From contig NMRA01000117.1 of the NCBI GenBank assembly GCA_002633005.1, positions 1 through 64,000 on the forward strand: a DNA stretch of 64,000 nucleotides, given 5' to 3'. The notes beneath the pieces were generated by a model, which saw only the letters and a list, made by a program, of their open reading frames with translations, made no database searches and was not told where the DNA came from. The position numbers and the translations under genes were made by a program. Below, piece after piece: positions 23,732-36,312 of the stretch; the first letter of the stretch is position 1; each line of letters starts with the position of its first letter. This DNA comes from Phoronis australis (lineage: Eukaryota; Phoronida; Phoronidae).

Positions 23732-24473
23732 AGGCTTAATGCATTTTTAATGTACTAGCAGCGTAATGCTTTGGAAATTTTAGGACTAAAAGATTAAATG
23801 CCTGTTCTCTAAAGATTTGCAAAATCATTGTAGCTGTTACTTATTTAGAGCTAAATCAACTATTTATTACTAGCTGGCTTGACAATGAAGACAGGATGGA
23901 ATGATGAATGTATATATTATTAACCAAGTTGATCTTACTAAATGAAGATTAATTGGACTTGAGGGATATGATCTCCCGCGTCATTGACTCTGTTGTAGAC
24001 TAAAGTTCTCATCGATTAATATTTAATGTGCTGTGGGAAAGGGACATCATTTGTTCTCTTTTGTTCTGTATGCACTTAATTGTTGAGAAGATTCCACTTC
24101 ATTTGTAGCATGCTTTCTATGATACAGTTGTCACCAAACAACTGTTGGTAAATTTTATGCTGTTGCAGCAATCCATTAAATCTTCGAAAATTGAAAAATG
24201 GTAATTTAGCTATTATGTTTTACTCAAATGGAAGAGTTAGTTTTGTAAGGTCAAAGGCATACGCCTGGACTTTTCCATACTTGATAAGTTCATACAACTT
24301 ATAGTGGTTTCAAAAGCATATTCCATCAATGCCCCTCCCCACTTTTAGAGTCATCTCGACAATCTTCTGACATCAGACACAGACTCTGGTGAAGACTGTT
24401 ACCCATACAAGCTGCGAACACCGTGCCATTCTTGTGACAATTCAGGAAAAGGGAACCAGCTTTTAATAACTGT

Positions 24474-24478
<5 letters not shown>
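23732..24478. other. Intergenic, nothing recognised
   Basis: AT-rich, no supported feature. Confidence 0.4.

Positions 24479-24529
<51 letters not shown>
24479..24529 (+). repeat. (CA)n microsatellite, about 25 units
   Basis: An uninterrupted CA run. Confidence 0.99.
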
Positions 24530-24532
<3 letters not shown>

Positions 24533-26009
24533 TGTTTACCATCACGATAATCCTTGTGCATCTCACATTGACTAATTAAAGTTGTTATGGTTCATGACGT
24601 CAAGTGGCTCAGATCTACGGTTGTCTATTAATAGAACTTGTTGCTTGTGTGCTGTCTCCTTGGTCTTAGGAGGTTTGTCTATCATGTATGTGACTCCTCA
24701 AATCCTAATTTAAGGATGTTAATGTTAACCTCAGTCCTAACAATGTAAAGTTTATATAAAGTTGCAACTTTTGATATTGGCCACTTATGAAATTGGTCTC
24801 AAATTGTTCCTCACTCAAATTTGGGGTGATTTCTAAGCTTGGAATGAACAGTGGGTTTGCTGTTTCTGGTAGAAAGGGTGCTACTCAAATTTAAAGCTAT
24901 TTAAGGTGACAAAAAATTCACAATGTGTGTTCTAGAAACCTTTTCCTTTTTCAAAAACACTTTTGCGGCCACATAGCAATTGTAAGTTGCGCAAGTTACC
25001 CTAGAACAATTTACCCCACCTCGATAAGGTGGAATAAATTGTCACAAGCGTAGTAAGCTAGACTCTACACATTCTCCTAACATAGGACAATTATTTCAGC
25101 TGTAACTTGTTCTAGGGTAAGTCAGTGTGTGGACAGCACTTTTGAGTGAGTTGTATGGAACACCAAAGTTTCTTTTTGTAAACTATTCTGCTTGGTCACG
25201 ACTCTATCTGCCCCCCCCGCTACGTTGTTTAGAGGTACCCTCCCAGTTCTTAAAAATGGAATGACTGCTATTCTATAGAAAATAATTAGTGGAGCAATGA
25301 CCTTAGTGCATGACTTACAACTAATTGACTACTGCTGATGAATCTGGCCATGCCTAAATGGCATTGTGCAATATACAGACATGTTTTGATAGAACCTAAA
25401 CATTGAACATTTGTGTAAGTCTGGTTTCCTTGTGGTTCACCTAACTTTACCTCAGTACCTGGGCTCAATGACATTCAATTATTAGTGTTATGCAAAAACT
25501 TTTGGCAGGTAAGTGCAACAAGCCTCTTGATCTAAAGATTCAATATTTACCTTCAAATGTCTGGACTGGTGCCAGCGTAAAATTGGTGGAGACAGGCTGA
25601 TGGGGTCATAGAGTTTACCAACATCTGCAGTTGGTGAATTCAACTACTTAATGTGTTTGTGTGTTTGTGTTGTTCATGGGAACTAGGTTCCAGGCATTCC
25701 TGGAGTAGACATCCTGTTTCAAATGTAGGCACCCTAGCTAGGACACCTTCAGCACTTGGATGCCGGCCCAGTTCAGCATTTTGGCATCCTAGTAAGCAAG
25801 TAAGCATCAATGTCTCTTATACTTGCTAATAGCAACTGTTCAAAATGAAAGAGTTAACGTATCAAATGTTAGATACAGTAATCTTCATTGCAAGCCATAT
25901 CACCTAGTAACATGGATTTAGAAAGATGGACTAACATTCTTTCTCAGACTACAAGAATTTTAGATGTAATGTGTAAAGTGATTTAGGCCATCTTACTCTG
26001 AATGGTATT
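24530..26009. other. Intergenic, nothing recognised
   Basis: No supported gene or structured repeat. Confidence 0.4.
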
Positions 26010-26078
26010 TATAACGGCATTTACATGAAAGACAGCTATCACAGAGCAACTAATATGGAACAGCTGATTGCAAGGTAC
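26010..26078 (+). repeat. Fragment of the 'R' dispersed family
   Basis: ACGGCATTTACATGAAAGACAG and the following bases, ending GGAACAGCTGATTG, match the left end of the element at 36317 (GGCATTA ... ACATGAGAGACAGC ... GGAACAG). It stops where the foldback at 26085 starts. Confidence 0.5.
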
Positions 26079-26084
26079 CTAAAC

Positions 26085-26395
26085 TACACGGTCAACGGAC
26101 TCATAAACACGGGCACCGACGCATGAACACACGGACCTGCAAACACTGTCCACTGACTCACAAACACGGGAACGGACTCACAAAACACGATCCACGCACC
26201 TAAATACACGTGACACGGACTCATTCACGAGGAAACACGGTTAACGGACTGCTAAACACGGTCACTGACTCATCAGCTTCCTGGGTCAGCTAACATCTTC
26301 ATTTGTCCGTAAACCGTGTTTGGCAGTACGTTAACTGTGTTTCCTCATGTCCCGTGTATTTGTGTGCGTGGATCATCGTGTTTTAATACTCATGT
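26085..26395. repeat. Foldback array of degenerate about 20-bp repeats
   Basis: A motif like AAACACGG-TCAACGGACTCA recurs about every 20 bases from 26085 to 26272. The right part (about 26305-26395) is the inverse of about 26178-26265, with matching landmarks ATCCACGCAC and GAGGAAACAC. The loop is about 40 bases. Confidence 0.75.
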
Positions 26396-27390
26396 TGTTT
26401 TTTTTCTTACCAGGAACGGGTTGATATTTTTTTATTTTATTATTAAACTTAAAGTACCAAAACAGATTTGATCACCAGAGAAATTTAATTAGTTTAGCTA
26501 ATTGTGAACCCATCCCTGAACTTTCCAGATTACAGCTACATTAAACATTTCACAGCGAACAAAACTACACGTGTCATTAGTTCAAGTTTAATCTTTATTA
26601 GAACTCAAATCATAAAATATATACAAAGGTACAAATGGTGATAGCCAAACTGAAGATTTGGAATGTGTGGACGATTTCGGTTGCACTAAATACATACTTA
26701 TTCTAGCTTTTTGTCAGCCATAAAAATATAGTTAAATACACCTGTTTCCTAGTCAAAAATCTGATTAAACACCATTGAATGAATATTAAAGGAATAATCC
26801 ATGTCATTTATTGTTAACTCTGATCAGCGTTTGTAAATCCTCTAATTGTATCAATGCGCTTGGTCGTTTATCTTCAGTCATACCCAATGTTTGTAGTTTT
26901 TAGCTTTTAAGCTCATCGATTTTTGAAAATCCAAAACCTTACTTGGTTGTTTTTTCCAGCTGAATACCGCTGGGGTATTCGTTTTTAACAAAGTTAACAT
27001 TATTTATTAATGCATTTTGAAAATTCGCCATTAAGTACAGGCAGTGATGATTACGACAGTTTATGGTCGGGTAGATACACTTAATTGGGTTTTGCTCGCG
27101 CAGGACAATGCGGTCAACACAACCATATCCAACACGGGCGCCAAACTCTCTTTGATCCTGGTGAAAGCCGCTCCGAAGGAAGGGCAGGGCGGTGATTGTA
27201 AGTGTATTATTCATTGTATGGCAAGAACGTTGGTCTATATTTATGGATCACATTACGTCCGAATTTGATTCCTGTTGTTTGCTTACAACCGTCACGACAA
27301 CCTCATTTCTAGTATTACAAATTCTCTTATCTCAGGAACATAGAGCTGAGAGCCATCGTTGCCGTGGATACAGATTTCTCTTCCCCATAA
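26396..27390. other. Intergenic, nothing firm
   Basis: A GC-richer stretch at 27040-27197 is open on plus and ends at a GTAAGT donor-like site (27198), but its translation matches no family I know, so it is not called a gene. Confidence 0.35.
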
Positions 27391-29762
27391 TTACCGTAAA
27401 CGTTCGGATTAACGCCCATGCTCAGTTAACCGCCCACTCCATACTTTAGATGGATTTTCGATTTAACTGCCCACGCTCGGTTAACCTCCCCTCTGCGATT
27501 TTTGAAGATTTCCAGTTAAACGCCCACCTCTCGGTTAAGCGCCCATCCCCGACTTTTAACATTGAACATTTAGCGCCCAGTGTTAGGAAACGCGCGATTC
27601 TCGACTTTTAGATCGGATTATCACAACGAGTGCAACGACGCTGTGCCTCGGGACGACGGCTGGGTAATTTGAATTACAATACAATTAACGAGTTATTGTC
27701 CCGTGTCATGGACTTATTTCAAAATATAATATTTGAACGTTTTTGTCATTTTATTTTCTTCCCATGTTTGTAAAGTTTAAGAACCCTGCCGGTGCCAATA
27801 TCTCCGCTTTCAGCGACGCTGTCTACCGCGCTGAGTTTCCGTCTGCAGTGCACTAGATAAAACATGTATTCGAAATAATCGGGCCAGAGAAATGTGACAA
27901 TCATGGTCTTGTCAACCCTCCAAATTCTCTTTAGGTAAGAAGCTCTCGTATTTTGAAGAATTAATTCCCATAACTAATGGAAAGATGTCAAATTCTCCCT
28001 ATTTTGGTGAATGTTATTGCTAGGTTACCGAGGAAATGTGGCGACCAAAGGGACAGTGTGCCTCACTGGGTTACCGATTTGCTGCCTCTCGTTTTCTGAG
28101 TTCAAAGGTTGGCAATACGTTACTGTATGTTTGTGTATCTTGCAGTAATAAAAAACTTCTAGTCAAATTTTGCTTTTCGCTTATTGCATCTCAGTCAAAC
28201 TGGTGTTAGCAGATTTAACGATGACGCTGGCTGTTCTTTACTACGATTTCTTGCGTCAACCCCCGCCTGACTGTGTGAATTATCACTTTCAAATTCGCTT
28301 TTGAGCCATCGACAATAATTTTGTTTCTACATTGGCCAGTTTCAGCCTGAACAAAATTCTTACCATTCGAGCCTGAAATATCTACGACACAGACTGACTG
28401 AAAATTGGTGATAGTTTGTAGGAGGTGCACACAGCTAGCTACGGGCATAGCACACTCGGGCCTAGGGAACATCGAGCCTGAAGACTTGACATCGCAGTTT
28501 TGGGGGACATTGGCACTGTGGAATATCGTAAGGCACTGGGTCCTTCCTTAGAACAACAGCTTAAAAGTACAGCGTCACGCCACTTTCTTTTACTTAGGAG
28601 TGTCGCTGTTCTCTTTTGATGTGTGACTGTAGTGGTGCACGCGCGCAAGTTCCCACACTGAATGCATGTTACCTTGACACCAACACGTGATTGACAGGTT
28701 ACTCATAACGTAGGCCCTACGGGCGTGCTGAAACCCGCCACCGCTATCTTTGGCCATTAAAAACGAGACGCATATTGAAAGAAGCCGTTACATTACTTGA
28801 CGGCCTTTCCAAGATTGCCTGCCGGGACATTGCACGCAAACAGCGGGACCGACCAGTGCCGCAGTTCGATAGTGTAGGTGATATTATAATAGAATATAAT
28901 CTGGACATCTTGCATGTAAAATACATGTGTTTTTCACCACAAAGTTGGGTAAGGTGGTAGTTTAAGAATGAATTGAAACATCGCTGTTTTGTGACGTTTT
29001 ATCACATATTTATGCCATGGTTCGAAATTGATTGCCGACTGTCTCATGTCCGCTTACCCCCCCTCCCCCTTATTCTTACTTCTTTGCCGAGCATGTTTCG
29101 CACAACGGGAAGTGAAAATGTTATTGAATCAGAGTGTCAACTATAAACATCCCAAATACAAAAACACCTGAATTAGTTTTTCAAACTTTATTATTACAAA
29201 ACTGCTCTCTAACTTGTAACTCGACAGCTAGCACGGGACTGTAACCTTGATGTCAGCTGTGACCTCTGCAACACGTGAAGCTTGCACGCGCGCACTTTTG
29301 CAGTGTCATCGCTTGCAATCCAAGTGGAGCGCTGAGTGTGGTCACTGGTCGTCTGCGCACTACAGTTCTAAGAAACTAACAAGACCGCAGGATGGCACGG
29401 GTCTATTACTTAGCAATGTTGAAAATTTAATTGTGAATGACTAATCTGACGGCAACATAACCTTTGTTGGGATCATCCGCTGTTATGAAGTTTTATCGTC
29501 ATTTGGCAACGCGACGATAAAGCTCTTTGAAAAGTTCTACGCGTTCCGAGTACGTGTGTGGTGTGGGGACTTAGATCATGAGGTAAGATTAACCACCCAG
29601 GGCAGTTGCCTGTCGTAATAAGCGCCCATGTTCGGTTAACCGCCCACCCTGGATTTATTGAAATTTCACGTTTAAGCGCCCATGTCTGGTTAACCGTTCA
29701 CCCCCGATTTTTTGGGTTTGCCAATTTAACTGCCCAGGGCGTTAACCCGAACGTTTACGGTA
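27391..29762. mobile_element. 2.37-kb DNA element with TIRs and subterminal arrays
   Basis: The ends CCGTAAACGTTCGG (27394) and CCGAACGTTTACGG (29747-29760) are exact inverses, and TA lies just outside both. The TIR goes on as nTTAACGCCC. Just inside each end is an array of GTTAACCGCCCA-like repeats (27410-27590 and 29617-29745). The arrays point the same way on both sides. The 2 kb between is GC-richer than its surroundings but has no recognisable transposase; the longest open frames (for example 28215-28472 minus, 28775-28960 plus) show no motif. It may be non-autonomous. The family is not assigned; a TA target would fit Tc1/mariner but the length and arrays are unusual. Confidence 0.65.
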
Positions 29763-29859
29763 ACCTGTGTCAAGCGCCTTACCAAGAACTCGATTGTTGA
29801 CGCTTGCAAAAGCTCCACCTTTCTAGAAATTCAAACCACCCCCCAATGCTGGTTACGGG

Positions 29860-30250
29860 CCTAAGACAGTTGCCACCATGGCAGTTGTCATGGTGCAAGT
29901 TGCTCCACTTTAGTCCCATTTACACCAGATTAGAGGGCAAACTCACTTACACAAAGACTGTCTAGGCATGCTTGCATTAACAATAGGGTATGGTCTCTGG
30001 CCAGAATGTCCCCAGAATGCCAGCTGATCACTGGAATACACACTATTGTGCAAGCCCATTGAAAGATGATCCATTTCTGCCCTGCCACAGTTGTGTTTAG
30101 AGATGTAGTTGACACTAGTGTAACTCGCTCGTACTTATTTAACCGGTGTCAAAAACTGGCCGCCGCGGTTTCGCTAGTTTCGTGTCAATCGTGTTTACAC
30201 ACAGTAGCTGTTTTGTGTTAGCTGCGCCAGTTAGCCGTCTCTGACGCAAG
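29860..30250 (-). mobile_element. 'R' dispersed repeat, minus copy
   Basis: The reverse complement follows 36350-36740 in order: GGCGCAGCTAACA, GTGTGTAAACACGAnTGACAC, GCGGCGGCCA, CATCTnTAAACAC, GGATCATCTTTCAATG, GCAAGCATGC, CAnGACAACTG. The copy is diverged, with no coding capacity. Confidence 0.7.
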
Positions 30251-30769
30251 TGCAATTTATGCCTCAACCAATACCTTAAAAACTGAAAATGTGGGTAATT
30301 TAGTAGCTATTTTATAATTCAGTCACCTGTGACTTGAATAAAGATGTGTAAAGTTGAACTCAAATTCTGTTTATGTTGCAGTCACTGCCTCATTCTGAAG
30401 GTCAGTCAACATGCAGTGTGCAGTTGTGTTTTTGACTACAAAAACTAGTAGCTTGGAAAACAATGAACAAAGCTGCAAATTTTTGTTTGATTTTCATATT
30501 ATTGTGAAGTTAACATAATAAACATATGCTTTCACACTTGGAATGCATTGATTTGTGTGGTGTGGCGTACCAAGAATGCCGAACATACGCTGTGCCTACG
30601 GTGGTCTACATGGCAACAGAACATGCCGAGGGCCGCAAAGGAATATTAGAGATGAACATTAAAATTTGATCACGTTTGACTTTGTAACATGTTAGAGAAC
30701 TGGACTGTGGAAATATCCAGGATTTACTCAAATTACACAATAATATGCTGTCTTACACCACTGTAACAA
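30251..30769. other. Intergenic, nothing recognised
   Basis: No supported feature. Confidence 0.4.
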
Positions 30770-30925
30770 ACACACCACCACCCTGTGCTTAATCTACTCA
30801 GGGACTTAGGTGACATTGTCGGGAAGAAAAGTGATTTTATGCAACCAGCCCCAGTAGGGATCCAAACTGAGAATCTAAGATTCTCAACTAAACCCATCTA
30901 CTGATGAGCTAAATTGAACTCAATA
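30770..30925 (-). mobile_element. tRNA-derived SINE-like repeat (minus)
   Basis: The minus strand from about 30920 shows box A-like TTAGCTCATCAGTAGATGG (30895-30912) and box B-like GTTTGGATCCC (30857-30867) at tRNA-like spacing, then a non-tRNA tail. The arms do not pair as in a working tRNA. Confidence 0.5.
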
Positions 30926-31129
30926 AATGAGTGTGTTAAGCTGGTGAAGTCACCAGTCTTGGTTTCATGGAATGTCTGGCTGACGTCAGTGACTGAGAAT
31001 TGCCAATGTGTAATAACATTGTATTATTCTTTATAGCTCTTGTAAAAACTAATAACATCTAATCCATCCAGTAGTAATCCCAAAGTGTTTTTTGTCTGAA
31101 AACGGTGCCGGGATTTTGGTGGGTAAGTC

Positions 31130-31545
31130 CATACAATTAAACGCCCATGGGCCATTTTTTCAGAAAATTATGCCAAATAAATGCCCATGGGTGTTTATTT
31201 GGTGTTACAACTTCTAGTGTCGAGTGTCCGGATAGTGGGAAGTTTATTCGGAAAATTTCCTCTTAAAAGCCCAGTCAGCATCAACTTTTAGCCACAAATT
31301 CAGTTTTGTGGAGCATTTATCCTTTATAAAAATGAACAAAGTGTTTTCAAACTGTGTATTTATTAACTTAAAATTAAAAAGCACAGTTTAATGAAAAAGA
31401 CGCTGATATTTTCAGGAAGCCGAGGCTATGACTTTCCTTCTACGCGCCCCCTTTCCGAATAAACGCCTAGGCATTTATTTGGTGTTACTAAAATGCCTGA
31501 AAATTTTCATTTTCCCAATACACGCCCACGGGCTGATACGGAAAA
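31130..31545. repeat. Cluster of short palindromes in an old repeat
   Basis: Two related palindromes, 31173-31202 (CCAAATAAA ... TTTATTTGG) and 31455-31482 (CCGAATAAA ... TTTATTTGG), are each followed by TGTTAC. A third half (GTTTATTCGGAAAA, about 31230) is inverted relative to 31452-31465. CGCCCATGGG and CGCCCACGGG occur at 31142 and 31523. It is probably a decayed foldback element. Confidence 0.55.
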
Positions 31546-32372
31546 TCCCAGTAATGTCCCTTCAGAGTTATGTAGGACCCCAGAAAAATTTTTAATTTGT
31601 CTGACTTCAGAATATCATATTTCAGAAACGGGTGATGGCATTCATATTAAAACCTTTGGATACTATGCTTTATGCACTGTATCTCCAAACACTGTTACAC
31701 AAAGGGCTATCGAAAAACAAAACTTGTATGATTTTCATAAAAAACTAGTAGATACATAACATGAAAACAAAGTGATACTTTAGAAAACTACCATAACGAA
31801 ATTTGGTCATGCTATGTATACAGTTGTTTTGCTACCAGTGTACCTTTCCTTTTTGCTTTAAGTTTTGCTAAAATAACTTTGCCAGGTGAGCTAATTACTG
31901 GCATAAAAAGTCAGAAATCAAATTCCACTGGTTTTCTACTTTCATAGAATATAAATTGTTTTAGTTAAAATCCATACTTTTGTTCATATTTTGGTAAATG
32001 CAAACTTGTCATTCATATCTGTAGCAACATTATTTCAGAAGTACTAACACATCTGCAGCCTCTGTACGACCCACGATGCAACTCCATACAAGCCCAGTGG
32101 GAAATCCCTTTTAAGATCTGAAGATTGTTACGATAGTACGGTGTTCACAATTTCGATAGTATTCACAAATTTGACTTTTGTTTTTCAGTGACAGTGTATT
32201 TGGTGTCATGTTTGATTAAAATGGGGATTGGGTGATTGATTGGTTTTGTTTTTCACTCGGTGTTGTTTTTGTGTATTATTTCCAAATCATTGTTTTCTCT
32301 TAGTTACCTGGTGATTGAGAGGTAAGCCTAGTATGCCCAACCGCCTAATCTTTTGAGATAAACAAAAATTAG
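31546..32372. other. Intergenic, nothing recognised
   Basis: The open frame at 31493-31759 has no recognisable motif. Confidence 0.4.
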
Positions 32373-32878
32373 GACAGCATCAGGCCTTTATCCAGGATTT
32401 TGAAAATAAGGTGTCCGAAATGGGGTTCCCAATATTCCAGGGTGTCCATGATTCCGATGTGTAACCCCCCACTCCCAGCAATACCCCCAAACACACAGAT
32501 TTTTTTACAAAAAATGCATAGATCAAGGTTTTTACATCTAAGTTTATAAAACAGCCTTCTATGGTGAGCATTTTACTAAAAAAAAATGTGTAGACCAAGA
32601 CTTTACAATGTTGTCAATCAAGTGTCAAAATAGCAACAATACATATACTTTGTATACTTTGTATATGCATTGTATATTTCTTCCTGCTTTGAAAAAAGAG
32701 CCCCCACTGTGAGCCTTCAGAGGCTTCCTAGTATTCATTACAATCTGTGAGTCCAAACTTGAAAGTTTCCTATTGATAGTGGGCGTCCAAATGATACATT
32801 GGGTGTCCTTGCCAGGGCGTCTAGATTAGTGCTAGGGCGTCCAAATGGACGTTTGCTGCGTAAAGGCCTGGACAGCAT
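32373..32878. mobile_element. hAT-type element with perfect 8-bp target duplication
   Basis: GACAGCAT occurs at 32373-32380 and 32871-32878. The 490-bp insert (32381-32870) begins CAGGCCTTTA and ends with the exact inverse TAAAGGCCTG. An 8-bp duplication with CAGG ends is the hAT signature. GTGTCC and GGCGTCC motifs recur near both ends in opposite orientations. It has no transposase and is non-autonomous. Confidence 0.85.
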
Positions 32879-34179
32879 TCTACAGGACCACATGTTGGAT
32901 GGAAAATACTTGTCTCCAACAGCACAGGTGGCGCTGGTTCGAGATTGGTTAAACATGTTTTATTGGATGTATCTTGCTAAAACAACTACAATAATGAATT
33001 AATAGACAAGTATAACTTGTAGCATTCATTTAATGTGATATTGTCATCCAATCAACCTTCGCCATCTCGCTTCTTAAATGACAATCAGTTTCCAAAGTAT
33101 TTTACTCTCGATTGTTTTAAGAGATATATTCTTCATGTTTGCTACATTTAATTGGCTCGAGCATAGATTGGTTTCGATCAATTCAATTTCTCAAATATTT
33201 TGCCATTGCCAAGGACCGGCAGAGTTGAAAAAAATATGATCTGACTTTAAAAATAACACTAAAATACCAGTATTTACTGGTAAATGGATATACTGTCACA
33301 GAATCTGTTGAGTTCAAATCAACAATTCTTGAATTTCTGAGAAAGTGCCCTTATTGCTATTTTTTAATGCCATTTGATATTAATTTGTTGCAGCTGCTCG
33401 ACATTTTATCTAATGTTAAATTCTTTATCAGGTCTTGCACATAAGTACCTGATCCGCACAAGCCATGCTTATAAAGATATTTCTTAAAAGTTTTTGTTGA
33501 GTAGTTTGCCAAATGTATCCACACCTTCCTGTCTTCTTCCTTGTCTTTTACCATATTTTTCTCGAAAACCAAATTGATATAAATCAATTTCTTTCCTTTT
33601 AATTTACTTAAACTGTAAAGGGTTGTTATTTCAGCTTAGTATATTTCAACTTGATTAGAACATTATCTCTTAATAATTTAGTAATCTTCTTCAAACTGGC
33701 AGCTCTGCTGATTAATTGTTTCTTGGTAAATGATTTGCAATCATGTTCAGTTGGCATTACAAGGATCCAATCATCCAGGCTCAATAAAAGGGTGACATTA
33801 TGCCTAGATAAGAAGGTGCTAATCTTCTTTTTGCTAGTACAAGTGTTTGAAGAGTGTGTTTTCAAAATAAATATGTTTATATCTTTCAGATATAAAATTC
33901 AGTCAACATTTCAAGCCAAAATGTCCCCCATGTTCATGATGTCATAGCTCAACTACTCTTTGGTGATAATAATTTACTGAAAACAAATATTAAAACGATC
34001 TTGTCACATCCAAAAAACTATTAAAAGAGCTTTCAATTGACTTGACAGCATTATGGACAATCGTTCATATGGCACTAGTCACTGAAAGGGGCCCAGATTT
34101 TGAAAACCAGTTTCGTGCCCGTTTAATTCTGCGGGACTGATGTTGGAGGCAGTGGCTGCTCATAGCCTCGACATTTATA
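32879..34179. other. Intergenic with two unrecognised minus-strand open frames
   Basis: Open frames at 33865-33626 and 33587-33357 lie end to end on minus and are rich in lysine and serine (for example LYKHGLCGSGTYVQDLIKN). I recognise no family. They could be a decayed transposon ORF or chance in AT-rich DNA. Confidence 0.3.
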
Positions 34180-34221
34180 TGGGAGACAGTTATCTGGGAG
34201 CAACTAACAGATGATAGGGCG

Positions 34222-34259
<38 letters not shown>

Positions 34260-34600
34260 CATAACTGACACAGAGCAAGTTGACACTGTGGCAGCCATTT
34301 TTGACAATGGTTTGAGTGGTTGAACAAGTTGCACTTGATCAGTTGGTTCAATGTCAAGTACACATCTAAACACAACCTGGGGCAAGCGGAAGGGATCATC
34401 TCTGTTACGCTATGGCAAGAGCATGTACACGGGTGATCCTCTGTATTCCACGTGCCATTGTTTGTCCAAGCATGTGCAGACAGTCTTTCTGTAAATAACT
34501 CGGTGCTGATATACCGTAGTTTGTGATCTTATGTCATGTAAGTGCAACTAAGGTGGAACAAGTCTCACTGTGACAACATGTACTTGTATCCCAGTGTTGG
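34180..34600 (+). mobile_element. 'R' dispersed repeat, plus copy
   Basis: It follows the order of 36350-36740: GGGAGACAG, GTGTGTAAACATAACTGACAC, GGCAGCCAT, TTGCACTTGATCA, ACACATCTAAACAC, GGATCATCTCT, GGGTGATCC, CATTCCACGTG-like, GCATGTGCAGACAGTCTT, TTTGTGATnTnATGTC. The TG microsatellite at 34224-34256 grew inside it at the GTGTGT motif. Confidence 0.7.
34224..34256 (+). repeat. (TG)n microsatellite
   Basis: About 16 units, located at the GTGTGTGTAAAC motif of the R repeat, so it probably grew from that seed. Confidence 0.97.
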
Positions 34601-36312
34601 TGAATGAACTCTTTTGAACACAACTCACATGACCTTCATCCAGGTCATCCCTTTCACCTTCTGCTTACAAAAGCATGAGACAACTTGTATGTCTGGATGA
34701 ATTAACTAGCCAATGGAGATTTTTCATATGTTATTAACACAGTTGAAGAGGTGTGTATTTACTAAGATTAATAACTGGGCTTTGCCTTGATATTTCGATA
34801 GTGCAAAACTGACTGGACAACTTAGGGGAGGCAAGAAATTCCGTTATGACGTGACGGGAACTGATTTTGCCTACACAACACGTTCAGTGATGTTTTTATG
34901 TTAAGAATCCAACAAATGCACGGATAAATTTATACAGAATAGTTATACTGCCAAAATAATAATTAGTAGAAGGAAATATTAACAAACAGTAACCAGTCAA
35001 CGCCCGCTGTTGGCAAACGCAGGCAGTGACCCCTGCCGATAACTCCTATGGCATCGAAGTTAAGTGTTCCCATTGTAGCGAACCATCAATGCTTCACTGT
35101 TAAATTCACATCTTTACTTTGGAATTAACTTGGGCTGTTGACTTGGTTCATGACCGAAGTTAAGTGTTCCCATTGACCCAAGCTTTGGAAGCAGTAGGAA
35201 ATTCCTTTTAATCAGTTTGTTGCAGTGAGTAAATGTTCTTTATATCAATATTTTTTTATTAAAAAGTGATTCAGTTTGTCAGGAAACTAGTTGCGACCTA
35301 AAGTTATCATTGTGCGGGCAGTACATCATTCTTGTTAAAACATTAATGTTGCCACTGAGAAACTCCAAGTGGTTTTCACCACTCATATGAACCAAATATC
35401 AGTTGTCTTCTTGGCAGCTTGTATTGACAACTGTAACAGTTCATGCAAGTCTGCCTGGCTGTTGGTGATCACTCATCTTGGTTATTGGGTATCTTTAATT
35501 GGCATAGAAAGAATGTTACATAATGGTTACAAGCAGTTGTGGTGCCATGGAGGTAATTTATTGTACAGATGTTGATTCTGAAGTTGCCTGTTGTTGATTG
35601 AACCACACACAGAGCCTCAGAGAAGGTGTTCACCTAAGGATGTGGTACTACCAGCTGAAGAACAGTTAGAGTTACCTTGGTGGAGGTGAGGTCTTGTCCA
35701 CTTACACAACAGTTACATGACATCTGATGAGAAGGCAGATCAAGCGTCTGGTTAATCATCTCACAAAGTTGTGATGCTTTTGTGAACACATTTTAAACGG
35801 CTAACCTGCCTATGTGTCTTTTTATGAAAATTACTGGTCTGAAGCAAAATATGAACGCTTCCCTGGTTGACTACTGGAACTTTAAAGTATGACTTGGTAA
35901 AATAATAAAATGTATCAGTTTCTTATTTTGTTCTTGGAGATATCTTTTTCATGTTCTTTCATTTATTGGTTTGGGAAGGTTCCTTGACATTTCATCTCAG
36001 TGATAACAAATACCAACAATTACAAAAATTGATTCATTTTTGTTTGCTTCATTAGGGATATGCACCATGTAAACTGGAAAGCTTTTTTTTCGTTCAGTGT
36101 GCAAAAACCAAGTTATGTTTAAACAGTATTGATCTCATCATACAAATGTTAATTTCAATCAATAACTTGGGATATAAACTTACATATTTCTTTTGGAACC
36201 ACATGTCAACAATTGTCATCTGCTCATTTCTAGACATAACTGCTTTGATTGACAAGTAATTAATATTGAATCTGTTATTATATAGTAAGGAATTTGTCCT
36301 CTAATTAGGTAA
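34601..36312. other. Intergenic, nothing firm
   Basis: The 21-mer starting CGAAGTTAAGTGTTCCCATT occurs at 35054 and again at 35155, bracketing about 80 bases. No gene recognised. Confidence 0.4.

Noticed and set aside
27040-27197. Plus-strand exon-like stretch ending at GTAAGT
   Set aside because: The translation matches no family I know, the acceptor is weak and no partner exon was seen.
28775-28960. Open frame inside the 2.37-kb element as a transposase exon
   Set aside because: No catalytic motif, short, and the reading looks like chance in a GC-richer patch.
33357-33865. Two minus-strand ORFs as one broken gene
   Set aside because: Composition matches AT-rich background and I could not connect them to a family; kept only as a note.
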